A stretch of DNA of 64,000 nucleotides from Parabacteroides chinchillae (GTDB lineage: Bacteria > Bacteroidota > Bacteroidia > Bacteroidales > Tannerellaceae): positions 1-64,000 of the forward strand of contig NZ_FNVS01000012.1 of assembly GCF_900108035.1 (NCBI RefSeq), written 5' to 3'. A program made the position numbers and the translations under genes. The notes beneath the pieces were generated by a model. It saw nothing but the letters and a program-made list of their open reading frames with translations, was not told the origin of the DNA and searched no databases. This document shows, piece after piece, positions 36,708 to 45,835 of this stretch. Positions within the stretch are counted from its first letter, which is position 1. The number at the start of each line of letters is the position of its first letter.

Positions 36708-37304
36708 ATGGCGGCTTATAAAGATATATTCAAAATAACACATAATAATGTACTGCCGGCACAAGGCAGTATCCTTATTTCAGAACCTTTTCTTCAGGAT
36801 GCTTACTTCCAACGATCTGTTGTTTTATTAATTGAACATACCAAACAAGGCTCTATGGGATTTGTATTAAATAAAAAGACCGATCTGGTTGTAAATACAT
36901 TTTTTTCCGAACTTGAAGATTTATCCGAAATACCCATCTATTTAGGAGGACCCGTAAGTCCGAACCGTTTGTTTTTCATTCATTCACTGGGAAACAACAT
37001 CATTCCTGATGCTGTAAAAATCAACGATCAATTATATTTCGACGGCAATTTTGAAGCACTTAAACGATATATCGTTAACGGACACTCCATAGAAGGAAAA
37101 GTAAAATTCTTCCTCGGTTATTCAGGATGGACACAAGGACAACTGGAAAAAGAGATAACGCAAAATTCATGGATTGTAAGCCGCAATGCCAACGACAATG
37201 TAATGTTTGCCGAAGGGGAATCTTTCTGGAAAGATTCGCTTAAAGAAATGGGCAGCCGTTACGAAACCTGGATAAACTATCCAAAAGATCCATACCTAAA
37301 TTAA
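36708..37304 (+). CDS. YqgE/AlgH family protein
   Basis: 198 aa, matching DUF179/YqgE: AQGSILISEPFLQDAYFQRS, LIEHTKQGSMGFVLNK, IYLGGPVSPNRLFFIHS and FFLGYSGWTQGQLEKE. The molecular function of the family is not established. Its stop overlaps that of the converging GNAT gene by 4 bp. Confidence 0.93.
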   Translation: MAAYKDIFKITHNNVLPAQGSILISEPFLQDAYFQRSVVLLIEHTKQGSMGFVLNKKTDLVVNTFFSELEDLSEIPIYLGGPVSPNRLFFIHSLGNNIIPDAVKINDQLYFDGNFEALKRYIVNGHSIEGKVKFFLGYSGWTQGQLEKEITQNSWIVSRNANDNVMFAEGESFWKDSLKEMGSRYETWINYPKDPYLN

Positions 37305-37840
37305 TTATCTGTCAGTTTGGTGGTTATTCGTTGCATAACGTATACATCCGAATAACCCTCTTTTGTTACGATCCAATCTGTAAGAACACTTGTAAGTATA
37401 AATCCACAACGTTCAAAAAGAGCTTTGCTAGGACTATTCTTTGCAGGAACATGACTATAAAGTTGGTGTAACCGGAGAAATGAAAATGCATATTCTACCG
37501 TCAGATCCAATGCTTCCATAGCAAAGCCTTTCCCCTGATATAACCGGTCAAGCATAATTCCCACCCCAGCACGTCTATGATGAGGTTCAAAATCATACAA
37601 ATCAATCATTCCGATAGCTGTCCCGTCAGACTTCAACTCTATCATAAAACGCTGCTGTTTCAATTCATATATATTCAAATGGGAATTAGCAATATATTCC
37701 TTTAGTATATATCTCGAGAACGGAGACAGCGTATTTCCAACATTCCATTGAGAAGTGTCATTCTCCCAACGGTACAGTAAATCCAGGTCTTCCGGTTCCA
37801 ACGCACGAAGGCGGATATGTTCATTTTCCAACAGAGCCAT
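37301..37840 (-). CDS. GNAT-family N-acetyltransferase
   Basis: 179 aa from ATG 37840 (MALLENEHIRLRALEPED), 1 bp after the glycosyltransferase stop; the ATG at 37861 lies within that gene. The acetyl-CoA loop is RRAGVGIMLDRLYQGKGFAM (about 108-127), and the C-terminal helix NSPSKALFERCGF is typical. It is RimJ/RimL- or SpeG-like; substrate unknown. Confidence 0.88.
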   Translation of the reverse strand: MALLENEHIRLRALEPEDLDLLYRWENDTSQWNVGNTLSPFSRYILKEYIANSHLNIYELKQQRFMIELKSDGTAIGMIDLYDFEPHHRRAGVGIMLDRLYQGKGFAMEALDLTVEYAFSFLRLHQLYSHVPAKNSPSKALFERCGFILTSVLTDWIVTKEGYSDVYVMQRITTKLTDN

Positions 37841-37841
37841 C

Positions 37842-39017
37842 TCATTTACCGGGCGATACAAGCCGGCCGCTTTTTTTAGTATAAATATGATATGTAGCCT
37901 TTTTATTCACTATCCTGTCCATAAAAAGAAGCATTTGCTCAAAACGGACGTCGGGATAGCAGAAAACATAATCGGTAAAGCCTTTCATCTGGTTGCGACG
38001 ACAAATCGCATCCATCGCATGCTCTTCATCCAAATCCCAAAGGTTGACATATTCGAGTTCGGGCATACGCTTGGTACAGGTCTTCTTTATTTCTTCAAAA
38101 TGTTCTTCATTACATAACACCAGCAAACGGCGGTGCTTACTTTTCTTACCTTTATTTAATCCGAACTTCCGGAAAGGAGCAGACAAGATTGCCTTAAGCC
38201 AAACCGCAACATGGATAAGGAAACTCATTACAATGCCGGAATGCGGATAATACTTCTTAAAGAAAATAATCATTGCCCCGTAAAATGCCCGGATATATTT
38301 CAGGTCTCCCTGCTTTGTACTTTCGCCTTTATAATGCAAAATACGTTCAGGCATATAAAAGTTAGTATAACCGCCAAGTACCAGGCGATACGAAAGGTCA
38401 ATGTCTTCTCCATACATGAAGAAAGCCTCATCAAGCAAGCCTACTTTATCCAGAGCCTCATGGCGCAACAGCATAAATGCTCCGGCCAATACTTCAACTT
38501 CATGTTGCTTATTCTCGTCCAGATAAGGTAAGCTATAACGTGCAAAACAAGGTGAATTGTAAAAAAGCTTTGACAGCCCGAACATTTTGCAAAACGAAAC
38601 CCACGGCGTTGGAAACGAGCGTTTACTTTCCGCCAGAAATACACCGTGTCCGTCCAACATTTTCACTCCTATCCCGCCCGATTGCGGATTTTCATCCATA
38701 AAATAGCACAATGAACGGATACTTTCTTCACCTATCACCGTATCCGGATTAAGCAGCAATACGTATTCTCCCTTACACCGGGCAATAGCCTGGTTATTGG
38801 CCTTTGCAAAACCCGGATTATCGCAGTTCTCAATAAAAACGACTTCAGGAAACAAAGGACGCAGATATTCTACCGAACCATCTGTAGAGTTATTATCTAC
38901 AACAAACACATCAGCATCCATGCCCGACACTGCAGCCCGTACAGAATAAAGGCATTGCTCCAGGAAGTATTTTACGTTGTAGTTTACTATTATAATAGAT
39001 ATCTTCGTTTCATACAT
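37842..39017 (-). CDS. GT2-family glycosyltransferase
   Basis: 391 aa. GT-A fold: ISIIIVNYNVKYFLEQCLYS, VDNNSTDGSVEY, the DxD-like LLLNPDTVIG and the later ED motif in MYGEDIDLSYRL. A hydrophobic patch near 270-290 may touch the membrane, and about 90 extra C-terminal residues follow. Resembles rhamnosyl/WcaA-type transferases of surface polysaccharide synthesis. It sits 13 bp after recR. Confidence 0.9.
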   Translation of the reverse strand: MYETKISIIIVNYNVKYFLEQCLYSVRAAVSGMDADVFVVDNNSTDGSVEYLRPLFPEVVFIENCDNPGFAKANNQAIARCKGEYVLLLNPDTVIGEESIRSLCYFMDENPQSGGIGVKMLDGHGVFLAESKRSFPTPWVSFCKMFGLSKLFYNSPCFARYSLPYLDENKQHEVEVLAGAFMLLRHEALDKVGLLDEAFFMYGEDIDLSYRLVLGGYTNFYMPERILHYKGESTKQGDLKYIRAFYGAMIIFFKKYYPHSGIVMSFLIHVAVWLKAILSAPFRKFGLNKGKKSKHRRLLVLCNEEHFEEIKKTCTKRMPELEYVNLWDLDEEHAMDAICRRNQMKGFTDYVFCYPDVRFEQMLLFMDRIVNKKATYHIYTKKSGRLVSPGK

Positions 39018-39030
39018 GAGTTACATCAGA

Positions 39031-39648
39031 TTAGCTGTTCATCTTAAATTCCGTACGGTTAACAATAGAACGTCCTAAAGTTATCTCGTCGGCATATTCA
39101 ATCTCATCCCCAATAGAAACTCCACGGGCAATCATAGACGTTTTTACATCATAAGGAGCCAATTTACGGTAGATAAAGAAATTTGTAGTATCGCCTTCCA
39201 TCGTCGTACTTAAAGCAAGAATCACTTCTTTCACCTCGCCACGGGCCACGCGCTCTACCAAACTATCAATCTGTAAATCACCGGGGCCGGTTCCGTCCAT
39301 AGGCGAAATAATTCCACCCAGCACATGATAAACACCACGAAACTGACCGGTATTCTCTATTGCCATTACCTCTTTTATATTCTCAACCACGCAAACCGTT
39401 TCATGATCCCGTTGCGGATTGGCGCAAATAGCACATATCTCATCATCGCATATATTATGGCAAACACGGCAATACTTTACATCGCGACGCAAAGCTACCA
39501 AAGCCGCTGCAAAGTTTTCGGTATAGCCCACATCACGCCTAAGCATATAAAGAGCCAATCTCAGAGCGGTCTTCCGCCCTACTCCGGGCAACGAAGCCAA
39601 CTCATTCACTGCACTTTCAAGTAATGCCGACGGGTATCTTTCACTCAT
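39031..39648 (-). CDS. recR: Recombination mediator RecR
   Basis: 205 aa: the HhH motif ([19 protein letters not shown]), a four-Cys zinc finger ([16 protein letters not shown]) and a Toprim domain ([27 protein letters not shown]). It acts with RecF/RecO in gap repair. A -7 box (TATCTTTG on the minus strand) lies at 39669-39676. Confidence 0.96.
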   Translation of the reverse strand: MSERYPSALLESAVNELASLPGVGRKTALRLALYMLRRDVGYTENFAAALVALRRDVKYCRVCHNICDDEICAICANPQRDHETVCVVENIKEVMAIENTGQFRGVYHVLGGIISPMDGTGPGDLQIDSLVERVARGEVKEVILALSTTMEGDTTNFFIYRKLAPYDVKTSMIARGVSIGDEIEYADEITLGRSIVNRTEFKMNS

Positions 39649-39766
39649 TGTCTCTAACTATTTGAGCACAAAGATAACGAATAATTAGTTCTTTCCATAG
39701 CATATCTTAATCCGGGAATACCGACATTTTACCCCAAAGATACTGTATTTTTATTCTTTTGTCCTT

Positions 39767-39854
39767 GGTAAAAATCAATTTCCAGCATGGTCAAAATTAA
39801 TTTTTAGCCAGGTAGTAATTAATTTTATGCCCGGTAAAAATAATACTTATTCCC
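39767..39854 (+). repeat. Four 22-bp degenerate tandem repeats
   Basis: GGT begins units at 39767, 39789, 39811 and 39833, exactly 22 bp apart. Units read like GGTAAAAATnAATTTnnAGCC. The period equals about two helical turns, so each unit presents the same DNA face, as expected of an operator array. They lie 150-237 bp before the OPT transporter. The remainder of 39649-40003 holds no gene. Confidence 0.6.
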
Positions 39855-40003
39855 GATCTTTCGTACAAAACATGCTGTATCCCAGATTTAATTATAGCAA
39901 TGAAAGGATTTGTTTCTTTCGAAGATATAACATACTTTTGTCAACAACAAGCCAGATTCAAGGCTGCTTAGACGAATAATAAACCTAACATTTTAATGCC
40001 GTA

Positions 40004-41998
40004 ATGGAAGAAAACAAAGAAAAGGTAAGCGGGCTGCCTGAAAATGCCTATCGGGAACTGAAAGAAGGAGAAGTATATAAGCCAATCATGTCACCCAACA
40101 AACAATACAAGGAAGTAACGCCTTGGTCGGTTCTATGGGGACTTGTCATGGCCGTACTATTCAGTGCAGCAGCTGCCTATCTAGGGTTAAAAGTAGGGCA
40201 GGTATTCGAGGCGGCCATTCCCATTGCCATTATTGCCGTAGGACTATCCAGCGGATTCAAACGGAAAAACGCGCTGGGCGAAAATGTCATCATACAGTCT
40301 ATCGGGGCTAGTAGCGGCGTTATCGTTGCAGGAGCCATCTTTACGCTGCCGGCCTTGTATATTTTACAAGATAAATATCCGGAAATCAGCATAAATTTCT
40401 TTGAAGTATTTATGAGTTCGTTGCTTGGTGGAATATTGGGCATCTTATTGTTAATTCCGTTCCGTAAGTATTTTGTTTCAGACATGCATGGCAAATACCC
40501 TTTCCCCGAAGCTACAGCTACCACCCAAGTACTTGTGTCCGGTGAGAAAGGAGGCAGTCAGGCAAAACCTTTGATCTTTGCAGGATTAATAGGCGGGCTG
40601 TACGATTTCATCATCGCTACTTTCGGATGGTGGAGCGAAACGGTCAGCACACGCATAATAGGTGCCGGAGAATTGCTTGCAGAGAAGGCAAAAATCGTAT
40701 TGAAAGTCAATACCGGTGCCGCCGTATTAGGTTTGGGATACATCATCGGATTAAAATATTCCATGATTATTTGTGCAGGTTCATTCCTTGTCTGGTTAGT
40801 TATCATCCCGGCTATGTCCGCCATCTTCAGTGCCGATGTGCTCACATTCGGCAATAATGCTATAACCGCCACTGTAGGCAGTATGACACCGGAACAGATA
40901 TTCACCACTTACGCCCGCCACATTGGTATTGGCGGTATTGCAACAGCAGGTGTAATAGGTATTATCAAATCATGGGGAATTATACGCGGAGCTGTAGGAT
41001 TAGCTGCTAAAGAGCTGAAAGGAAAAGGCGGAGACGCTGAAAAAGAAACAATCCGGACACAGCGGGACATCCCAATGAAAATTATATCCATCGGTGTAAT
41101 TGTGACATTAATTATCACTTATTTGTTCTTCCACTTTGGCGTATTAGATAACTGGTTTTATGCTGTAATAGGGCTACTGCTGGTTGGTATTATTGCCTTC
41201 CTTTTTACAACAGTTGCAGCCAACGCAATTGCTATAGTAGGTACAAACCCGGTTTCGGGCATGACGTTGATGACACTTATTTTAGCCTCCATCATCCTTG
41301 TAGCCGCAGGATTAAAAGGAACGGCAGGAATGGTCTCCGCCCTCGTTATTGGCGGTGTTGTCTGTACTGCTCTATCTATGGCTGGAGGTTTTATTACCGA
41401 CTTAAAGATAGGATATTGGCTGGGAAGTACACCAGCCAAACAGGAAACATGGAAGTTCCTCGGAACATTGGTTTCGGCAGCGACAGTAGGTGGTGTTATA
41501 TTGATACTGAATCAGACATACGGTTTTACTACCGGACAATTGGCCGCTCCGCAAGCAAACGCTATGGCAGCTGTTATAGAACCTTTAATGAGTGGAGCCG
41601 GTGCGCCGTGGGCTTTGTATGCCATAGGTGCCGTATTGGCTATCGTACTGAACTTCTGCAAAATCCCGGCATTGGCATTTGCCTTGGGTATGTTTATCCC
41701 TCAGGAACTCAACACACCTTTGCTAATAGGCGGAGCCATCAGTTGGTACGTAGGAAGCCGTAGCAAAGACCAAGCTCTGAACTCTGCCAGATTGGAAAAA
41801 GGTACACTGCTTGCTTCCGGATTCATAGCCGGAGGTGCTTTAATGGGAGTGGTGAGTGCCGCCCTTCGCTTTGGAGGAGTTAATCTGGTGAATGAAGATT
41901 GGATGAACAGCACAATGGCAGAGATGCTAGCCATTGTAATGTATATTGCAATCATGGCTTATCTGGCAATTACTTCATTAAAAGCAAAAAAAGAATAA
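40004..41998 (+). CDS. OPT-family oligopeptide/metal-chelate transporter
   Basis: 664 aa, strongly hydrophobic with about 15 membrane segments. OPT signatures: AYLGLKVGQVFEAAIPIAII, KYPFPEATATTQVLVSG, and SMTPEQIFTTYARHIGIGGI. Family members import peptides, or metal chelates such as siderophore-like compounds, with protons. Start follows a short cytosolic region (ENAYRELKEGEVYKP). The SpoIID-like gene follows after 8 bp. Confidence 0.93.
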   Translation: MEENKEKVSGLPENAYRELKEGEVYKPIMSPNKQYKEVTPWSVLWGLVMAVLFSAAAAYLGLKVGQVFEAAIPIAIIAVGLSSGFKRKNALGENVIIQSIGASSGVIVAGAIFTLPALYILQDKYPEISINFFEVFMSSLLGGILGILLLIPFRKYFVSDMHGKYPFPEATATTQVLVSGEKGGSQAKPLIFAGLIGGLYDFIIATFGWWSETVSTRIIGAGELLAEKAKIVLKVNTGAAVLGLGYIIGLKYSMIICAGSFLVWLVIIPAMSAIFSADVLTFGNNAITATVGSMTPEQIFTTYARHIGIGGIATAGVIGIIKSWGIIRGAVGLAAKELKGKGGDAEKETIRTQRDIPMKIISIGVIVTLIITYLFFHFGVLDNWFYAVIGLLLVGIIAFLFTTVAANAIAIVGTNPVSGMTLMTLILASIILVAAGLKGTAGMVSALVIGGVVCTALSMAGGFITDLKIGYWLGSTPAKQETWKFLGTLVSAATVGGVILILNQTYGFTTGQLAAPQANAMAAVIEPLMSGAGAPWALYAIGAVLAIVLNFCKIPALAFALGMFIPQELNTPLLIGGAISWYVGSRSKDQALNSARLEKGTLLASGFIAGGALMGVVSAALRFGGVNLVNEDWMNSTMAEMLAIVMYIAIMAYLAITSLKAKKE

Positions 41999-42006
41999 TT
42001 CAGATC

Positions 42007-43323
42007 ATGGAAGCACCGGTAGTAAACGTAGGTATATTAACAGAAAAGGCAGTATCATTCGTATTTAATGCAGAATACGTACATACAGAAACAGGCACTT
42101 TCCTAACCGGGGAACAACGCGCTTTGTTTGTAAACGGAAATATTGTTTTTAACGGCAAACTATATAAAGAAATATTCTTTGAACCTACTTCTCCGGACGC
42201 TTCCTTCGAATTGAAAGCTGTAACCATTGGCGTTCAGTTCCATTGGCAGCGGCAAGAAGACCAACGTTTTTACGGCGCTTTAAATTTAGTTGCCGGAAAA
42301 GAAGGTATTATCACGATCAACCAAGTAGATGCCGAATTATACTTAACCAGTGTTATTTCGTCTGAGATGAGTGCACACGCATCAAAAGAACTGCTAAAAG
42401 CACACGCTGTCATTTCCCGTAGTTGGCTACTTGCCCAGGTAGAAAAAAGTTCGATACTATCGGCCTCGGAAAAGAAATACCAAAGTTACTACAGGGACAG
42501 AGAGCAACTGATCCGTTGGTACGACCGCGAAGATCACACACTCTTTGATGTTTGTGCAGACGATCACTGCCAGCGTTATCAAGGCATTACCCGCACTTCT
42601 ACTCCAATCGTAGAACAAGTAATACGCGAAACACGCGGAGAAATACTGACCGATGGTAAAACAATCTGCGATACCCGTTTCTCCAAATGCTGCGGCGGTA
42701 TAACCGAGAAGTTCGAGAATTGCTGGGAACCGGTTCCCCACTCCTACCTTACCACCGTAAAAGACAGTCAATATGAGATAAAGTATCCCGATCTTACTAA
42801 TGAAGCTAACGCAGAAAACTGGATAAGGACCTCACCGGAAGCCTTTTGCAACACACATGACAGTGCCATTCTGAAACAAGTATTAAACAACTACGATCAG
42901 GAGACAACTGACTTTTATCGCTGGAAGGTGGAATACACTCAAAAACAACTTTCCGAACTTATCCATCGCAAAAGCGGTATGGATTTCGGCCAGATACAAG
43001 ATTTAATTCCAATAGAACGCGGAACATCCGGGCGTATCGTAAAACTGAAGATTATCGGCACACGGCAAAGTTTAATTATCGGCAAGGAACTTGAAATACG
43101 CCGTACGCTCTCAGAAACCCATTTGTATAGTTCTGCATTTATAGTAGATAAGAAAGAGGTATCATGCGATATTCCACAACGCTTTATTTTAACTGGTGCC
43201 GGCTGGGGACACGGCGTCGGATTGTGCCAGATAGGCGCAGCCGTAATGGGTGCCAAAGGATATAACTACAAACAAATTCTGGCTCATTATTTCCCCGGAG
43301 CGGAAGTTGAGAAAAGATATTAA
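42007..43323 (+). CDS. SpoIID/LytB-domain protein
   Basis: 438 aa from ATG 42007; the longer frame from 41899 lies within the OPT gene. The SpoIID domain is seen in SVISSEMSAHASKELLKAHA, DTRFSKCCGG and GAGWGHGVGLCQIGAAVMG near the end. Family members are amidase enhancers or lytic transglycosylases acting on denuded peptidoglycan. No signal peptide is visible, so export is unclear. Probably cotranscribed with the OPT gene. Confidence 0.88.
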   Translation: MEAPVVNVGILTEKAVSFVFNAEYVHTETGTFLTGEQRALFVNGNIVFNGKLYKEIFFEPTSPDASFELKAVTIGVQFHWQRQEDQRFYGALNLVAGKEGIITINQVDAELYLTSVISSEMSAHASKELLKAHAVISRSWLLAQVEKSSILSASEKKYQSYYRDREQLIRWYDREDHTLFDVCADDHCQRYQGITRTSTPIVEQVIRETRGEILTDGKTICDTRFSKCCGGITEKFENCWEPVPHSYLTTVKDSQYEIKYPDLTNEANAENWIRTSPEAFCNTHDSAILKQVLNNYDQETTDFYRWKVEYTQKQLSELIHRKSGMDFGQIQDLIPIERGTSGRIVKLKIIGTRQSLIIGKELEIRRTLSETHLYSSAFIVDKKEVSCDIPQRFILTGAGWGHGVGLCQIGAAVMGAKGYNYKQILAHYFPGAEVEKRY

Positions 43324-43378
43324 ACGGTTCAAAAAGTCCTTCCTTTATTGTATATTTGCAGGAAATAAAAATCACTCG

Positions 43379-44848
43379 ATGAATAGCTACATTATCCTCT
43401 TTATCATTGCGGCTTATTTTGGAATACTATTATTGATAGCCTGGATTACCGGAAGAAAGCACAGCGGCAATGAAGCTTTTTTTCTCGGAAACCGTAAATC
43501 GCCCTGGTATATTGTTTCTATCGGTATGATCGGAACCTCCCTTTCAGGTGTTACATTCGTATCAGTCCCGGGTATGGTTCGTGGAATAGATATGACATAT
43601 ATGCAAACGGTTCTTGGTTTTTTTGTCGGATATATCCTGATAGCCAAAGTACTGTTGCCTCTATATTATAAATTACAACTTACTTCCATATACTCATATC
43701 TTGACAGCCGTATAGGGCGGCGTAGCTATAAAACAGGAGCTTCCTTCTTTTTATTATCTAAAATCGTAGGAGCGGCAGCCCGGCTTTACCTCGTTGTTTT
43801 AATATTACAGACTTACGTGTTCAGTACCTGGAACATTCCATTCGCAGTAACGGTTATACTTAGTATTTTTATGGTCTGGCTTTATACATACCGCAGCGGG
43901 ATCAAAACAATTATTTGGACAGACACCATTCAGGCGCTATGCCTGGTTGCCATGCTTATTGTCATTATCTGGCAAGTAAAAGACAAGATGGATTTAAGTA
44001 CCGGTGGCATGATACAAACGCTGGTAGAAAGTCCTCGCTTCCGCATATTCGAATTCGGAGACTGGCACAGTACGCAAAACTTCTTCAAACAATTCTTTAG
44101 CGGAATATTTATCACCATTGTGATGACCGGCTTGGACCAGGATATGATGCAAAAGAATCTTTCATGCAAAAATCTAAAGGATGCACAAAAGAATATGTAC
44201 ACTTACGGATTTGCTTTTACTCCGGTAAACTTCCTCTTCCTTGCGCTGGGTGTATTACTTTTAACCTTAGCCAACCAGCAACAAATACAATTGCCTCAGT
44301 TAAACGATGATATTCTGCCCATGTTCTGTACTTCGGGTATTTTAGGGAGCAGTATTCTGATATTCTTTACCATCGGTATTATTGCTGCGGCATTCAGCAG
44401 TGCAGACTCTGCATTAACAGCACTCACAACTTCTTTCTGCGTAGATATTCTTGGTGTAGAACAGGAAGAAGCACAAAAGGCCAAACGTACCCGGCTGAAA
44501 GTACATCTTATGATTTCCGTATTATTCGCTATTATCATTCTTATATTTAAAGCTGTTAATAACCGGAGTGTGATAGATGCCATTTACATGATTGCTTCAT
44601 ATACATACGGTCCGTTATTAGGCCTGTTTGTTTTCGGCCTGTTTACCCGTAAACAACCACGCGACAAATATGTTCCTTACATATGTATAGCCTCGCCTTT
44701 GATCTGTTTTACCCTGGATTATCTTGTAAAACAATATGCCGGCTATACCTTTGGTTATGAAATGCTGATGGTTAACGGAGGTATTACATTTGCCGGGTTG
44801 TGGGCAGTTTCGGCACATAACAAACAAACAAGTATACATAGTTCATAA
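43379..44848 (+). CDS. Sodium:solute symporter (SSS family)
   Basis: 489 aa from ATG 43379, with AGGAAATAAAA upstream; a -7-like TATATTTG lies at 43351-43358. About 13 membrane helices; the SSS Na+-site region is visible (GTSLSGVTFVSVPGMVRG, SSADSALTALTTSF). It imports an unidentified organic solute with Na+. Starts 56 bp after the SpoIID-like gene. Confidence 0.92.
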   Translation: MNSYIILFIIAAYFGILLLIAWITGRKHSGNEAFFLGNRKSPWYIVSIGMIGTSLSGVTFVSVPGMVRGIDMTYMQTVLGFFVGYILIAKVLLPLYYKLQLTSIYSYLDSRIGRRSYKTGASFFLLSKIVGAAARLYLVVLILQTYVFSTWNIPFAVTVILSIFMVWLYTYRSGIKTIIWTDTIQALCLVAMLIVIIWQVKDKMDLSTGGMIQTLVESPRFRIFEFGDWHSTQNFFKQFFSGIFITIVMTGLDQDMMQKNLSCKNLKDAQKNMYTYGFAFTPVNFLFLALGVLLLTLANQQQIQLPQLNDDILPMFCTSGILGSSILIFFTIGIIAAAFSSADSALTALTTSFCVDILGVEQEEAQKAKRTRLKVHLMISVLFAIIILIFKAVNNRSVIDAIYMIASYTYGPLLGLFVFGLFTRKQPRDKYVPYICIASPLICFTLDYLVKQYAGYTFGYEMLMVNGGITFAGLWAVSAHNKQTSIHSS

Positions 44849-44870
44849 TTTATAATTTACAATTCAACCT

Positions 44871-45467
44871 ATGGAAATAAAAAGTGCGGAATTTGTAATT
44901 AGCAATACGGATGTAAAGAAATGTCCGGAAGGAAACTTACCTGAATATGCTTTCATTGGACGCAGTAATGTAGGCAAATCGTCCCTTATTAATATGCTAA
45001 CTAACAAGAAAGGGCTTGCCATGACTTCACAAAAGCCGGGCAAGACACAGCTTATTAATCATTTTATCATCAATAATGAATGGTATTTGGTTGACCTTCC
45101 CGGTTATGGGTTTGCACAACACGGCAAAAGCGGACGTGAAAAGTTAAAGTGCATTATTGAAGACTATATATTAGAACGTGAACAGTTAGTCTGTCTTTTC
45201 TTACTGGTAGATTGCCGGCATGAAGCACAAAAGATAGACCTTGAATTTATGGAATGGCTTGGTGAAAACGGTATTCCATTCACTATTATCTTCACAAAGA
45301 CAGATAAAATAACCAAAGGGCGGTTGCAAGAAAACCTGAAAGCTTATAAGGAAAAATTACTTGAAACATGGGAAGAATTACCACCGATTTTAGTCTCTTC
45401 ATCCGAAAAAAGAGAGGGGCGGGACGAAATATTGAATTACATTGAGGAAATCAACAAAAGTTTATAA
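44871..45467 (+). CDS. engB: Ribosome-biogenesis GTPase EngB/YsxC
   Basis: 198 aa GTPase with G1 [13 protein letters not shown]2 KPGKTQ, G3 DLPGYGFA, G4 TKTDK and G5 VSSSEKRE. It is required for 50S subunit assembly in many bacteria. 45468-45689 carries no supported gene. Confidence 0.96.
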   Translation: MEIKSAEFVISNTDVKKCPEGNLPEYAFIGRSNVGKSSLINMLTNKKGLAMTSQKPGKTQLINHFIINNEWYLVDLPGYGFAQHGKSGREKLKCIIEDYILEREQLVCLFLLVDCRHEAQKIDLEFMEWLGENGIPFTIIFTKTDKITKGRLQENLKAYKEKLLETWEELPPILVSSSEKREGRDEILNYIEEINKSL

Positions 45468-45689
45468 ATACACCTTTTTATTGTGGGGTGATAATAGTAC
45501 GGGTGGTATGGAATCGCCAACAACTTTACCGGGAAGCAAATACAAACTATCCCGATGGGGCAAACACCCCGCCGAGTACAGTTGCCCAACCACCGGTACT
45601 CTTTTATCAGAAAATAATATCTTCACATTACGTAGAAATCCGGCCTTATTGCCAACCGGAAGAGATATAAAATAAATAAGATAAAAAAT

Positions 45690-45823
45690 GAGGTTGTGTC
45701 AAAACGCTATTACCGGACGCAGATGACGCAGAACACACAGAAGAGCGCAGACTGATTTTATTAATAATCAATATGGCCTGCGCTCCGTCTGCGTTCCTTA
45801 ATTCCGACTTTTGACACACCTTC
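45690..45823. repeat. MITE-like element with terminal inverted repeats
   Basis: The left end GAGGTTGTGTCAAAA matches the inverted right end GAAGGTGTGTCAAAA in 13 of 15 bases. Inside, GCGCAGAC-type and GTCTGCG-type segments form further inverted copies. 134 bp with no coding capacity, lying between engB and the TonB receptor gene. It may double as a transcription terminator for both. Confidence 0.6.
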
Positions 45824-45835
45824 ATTCTTTATACC

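Noticed and set aside
45442-45675. 77-codon open frame after engB
   Set aside because: Overlaps the end of engB, no recognisable motif or promoter, runs toward the MITE-like repeat.
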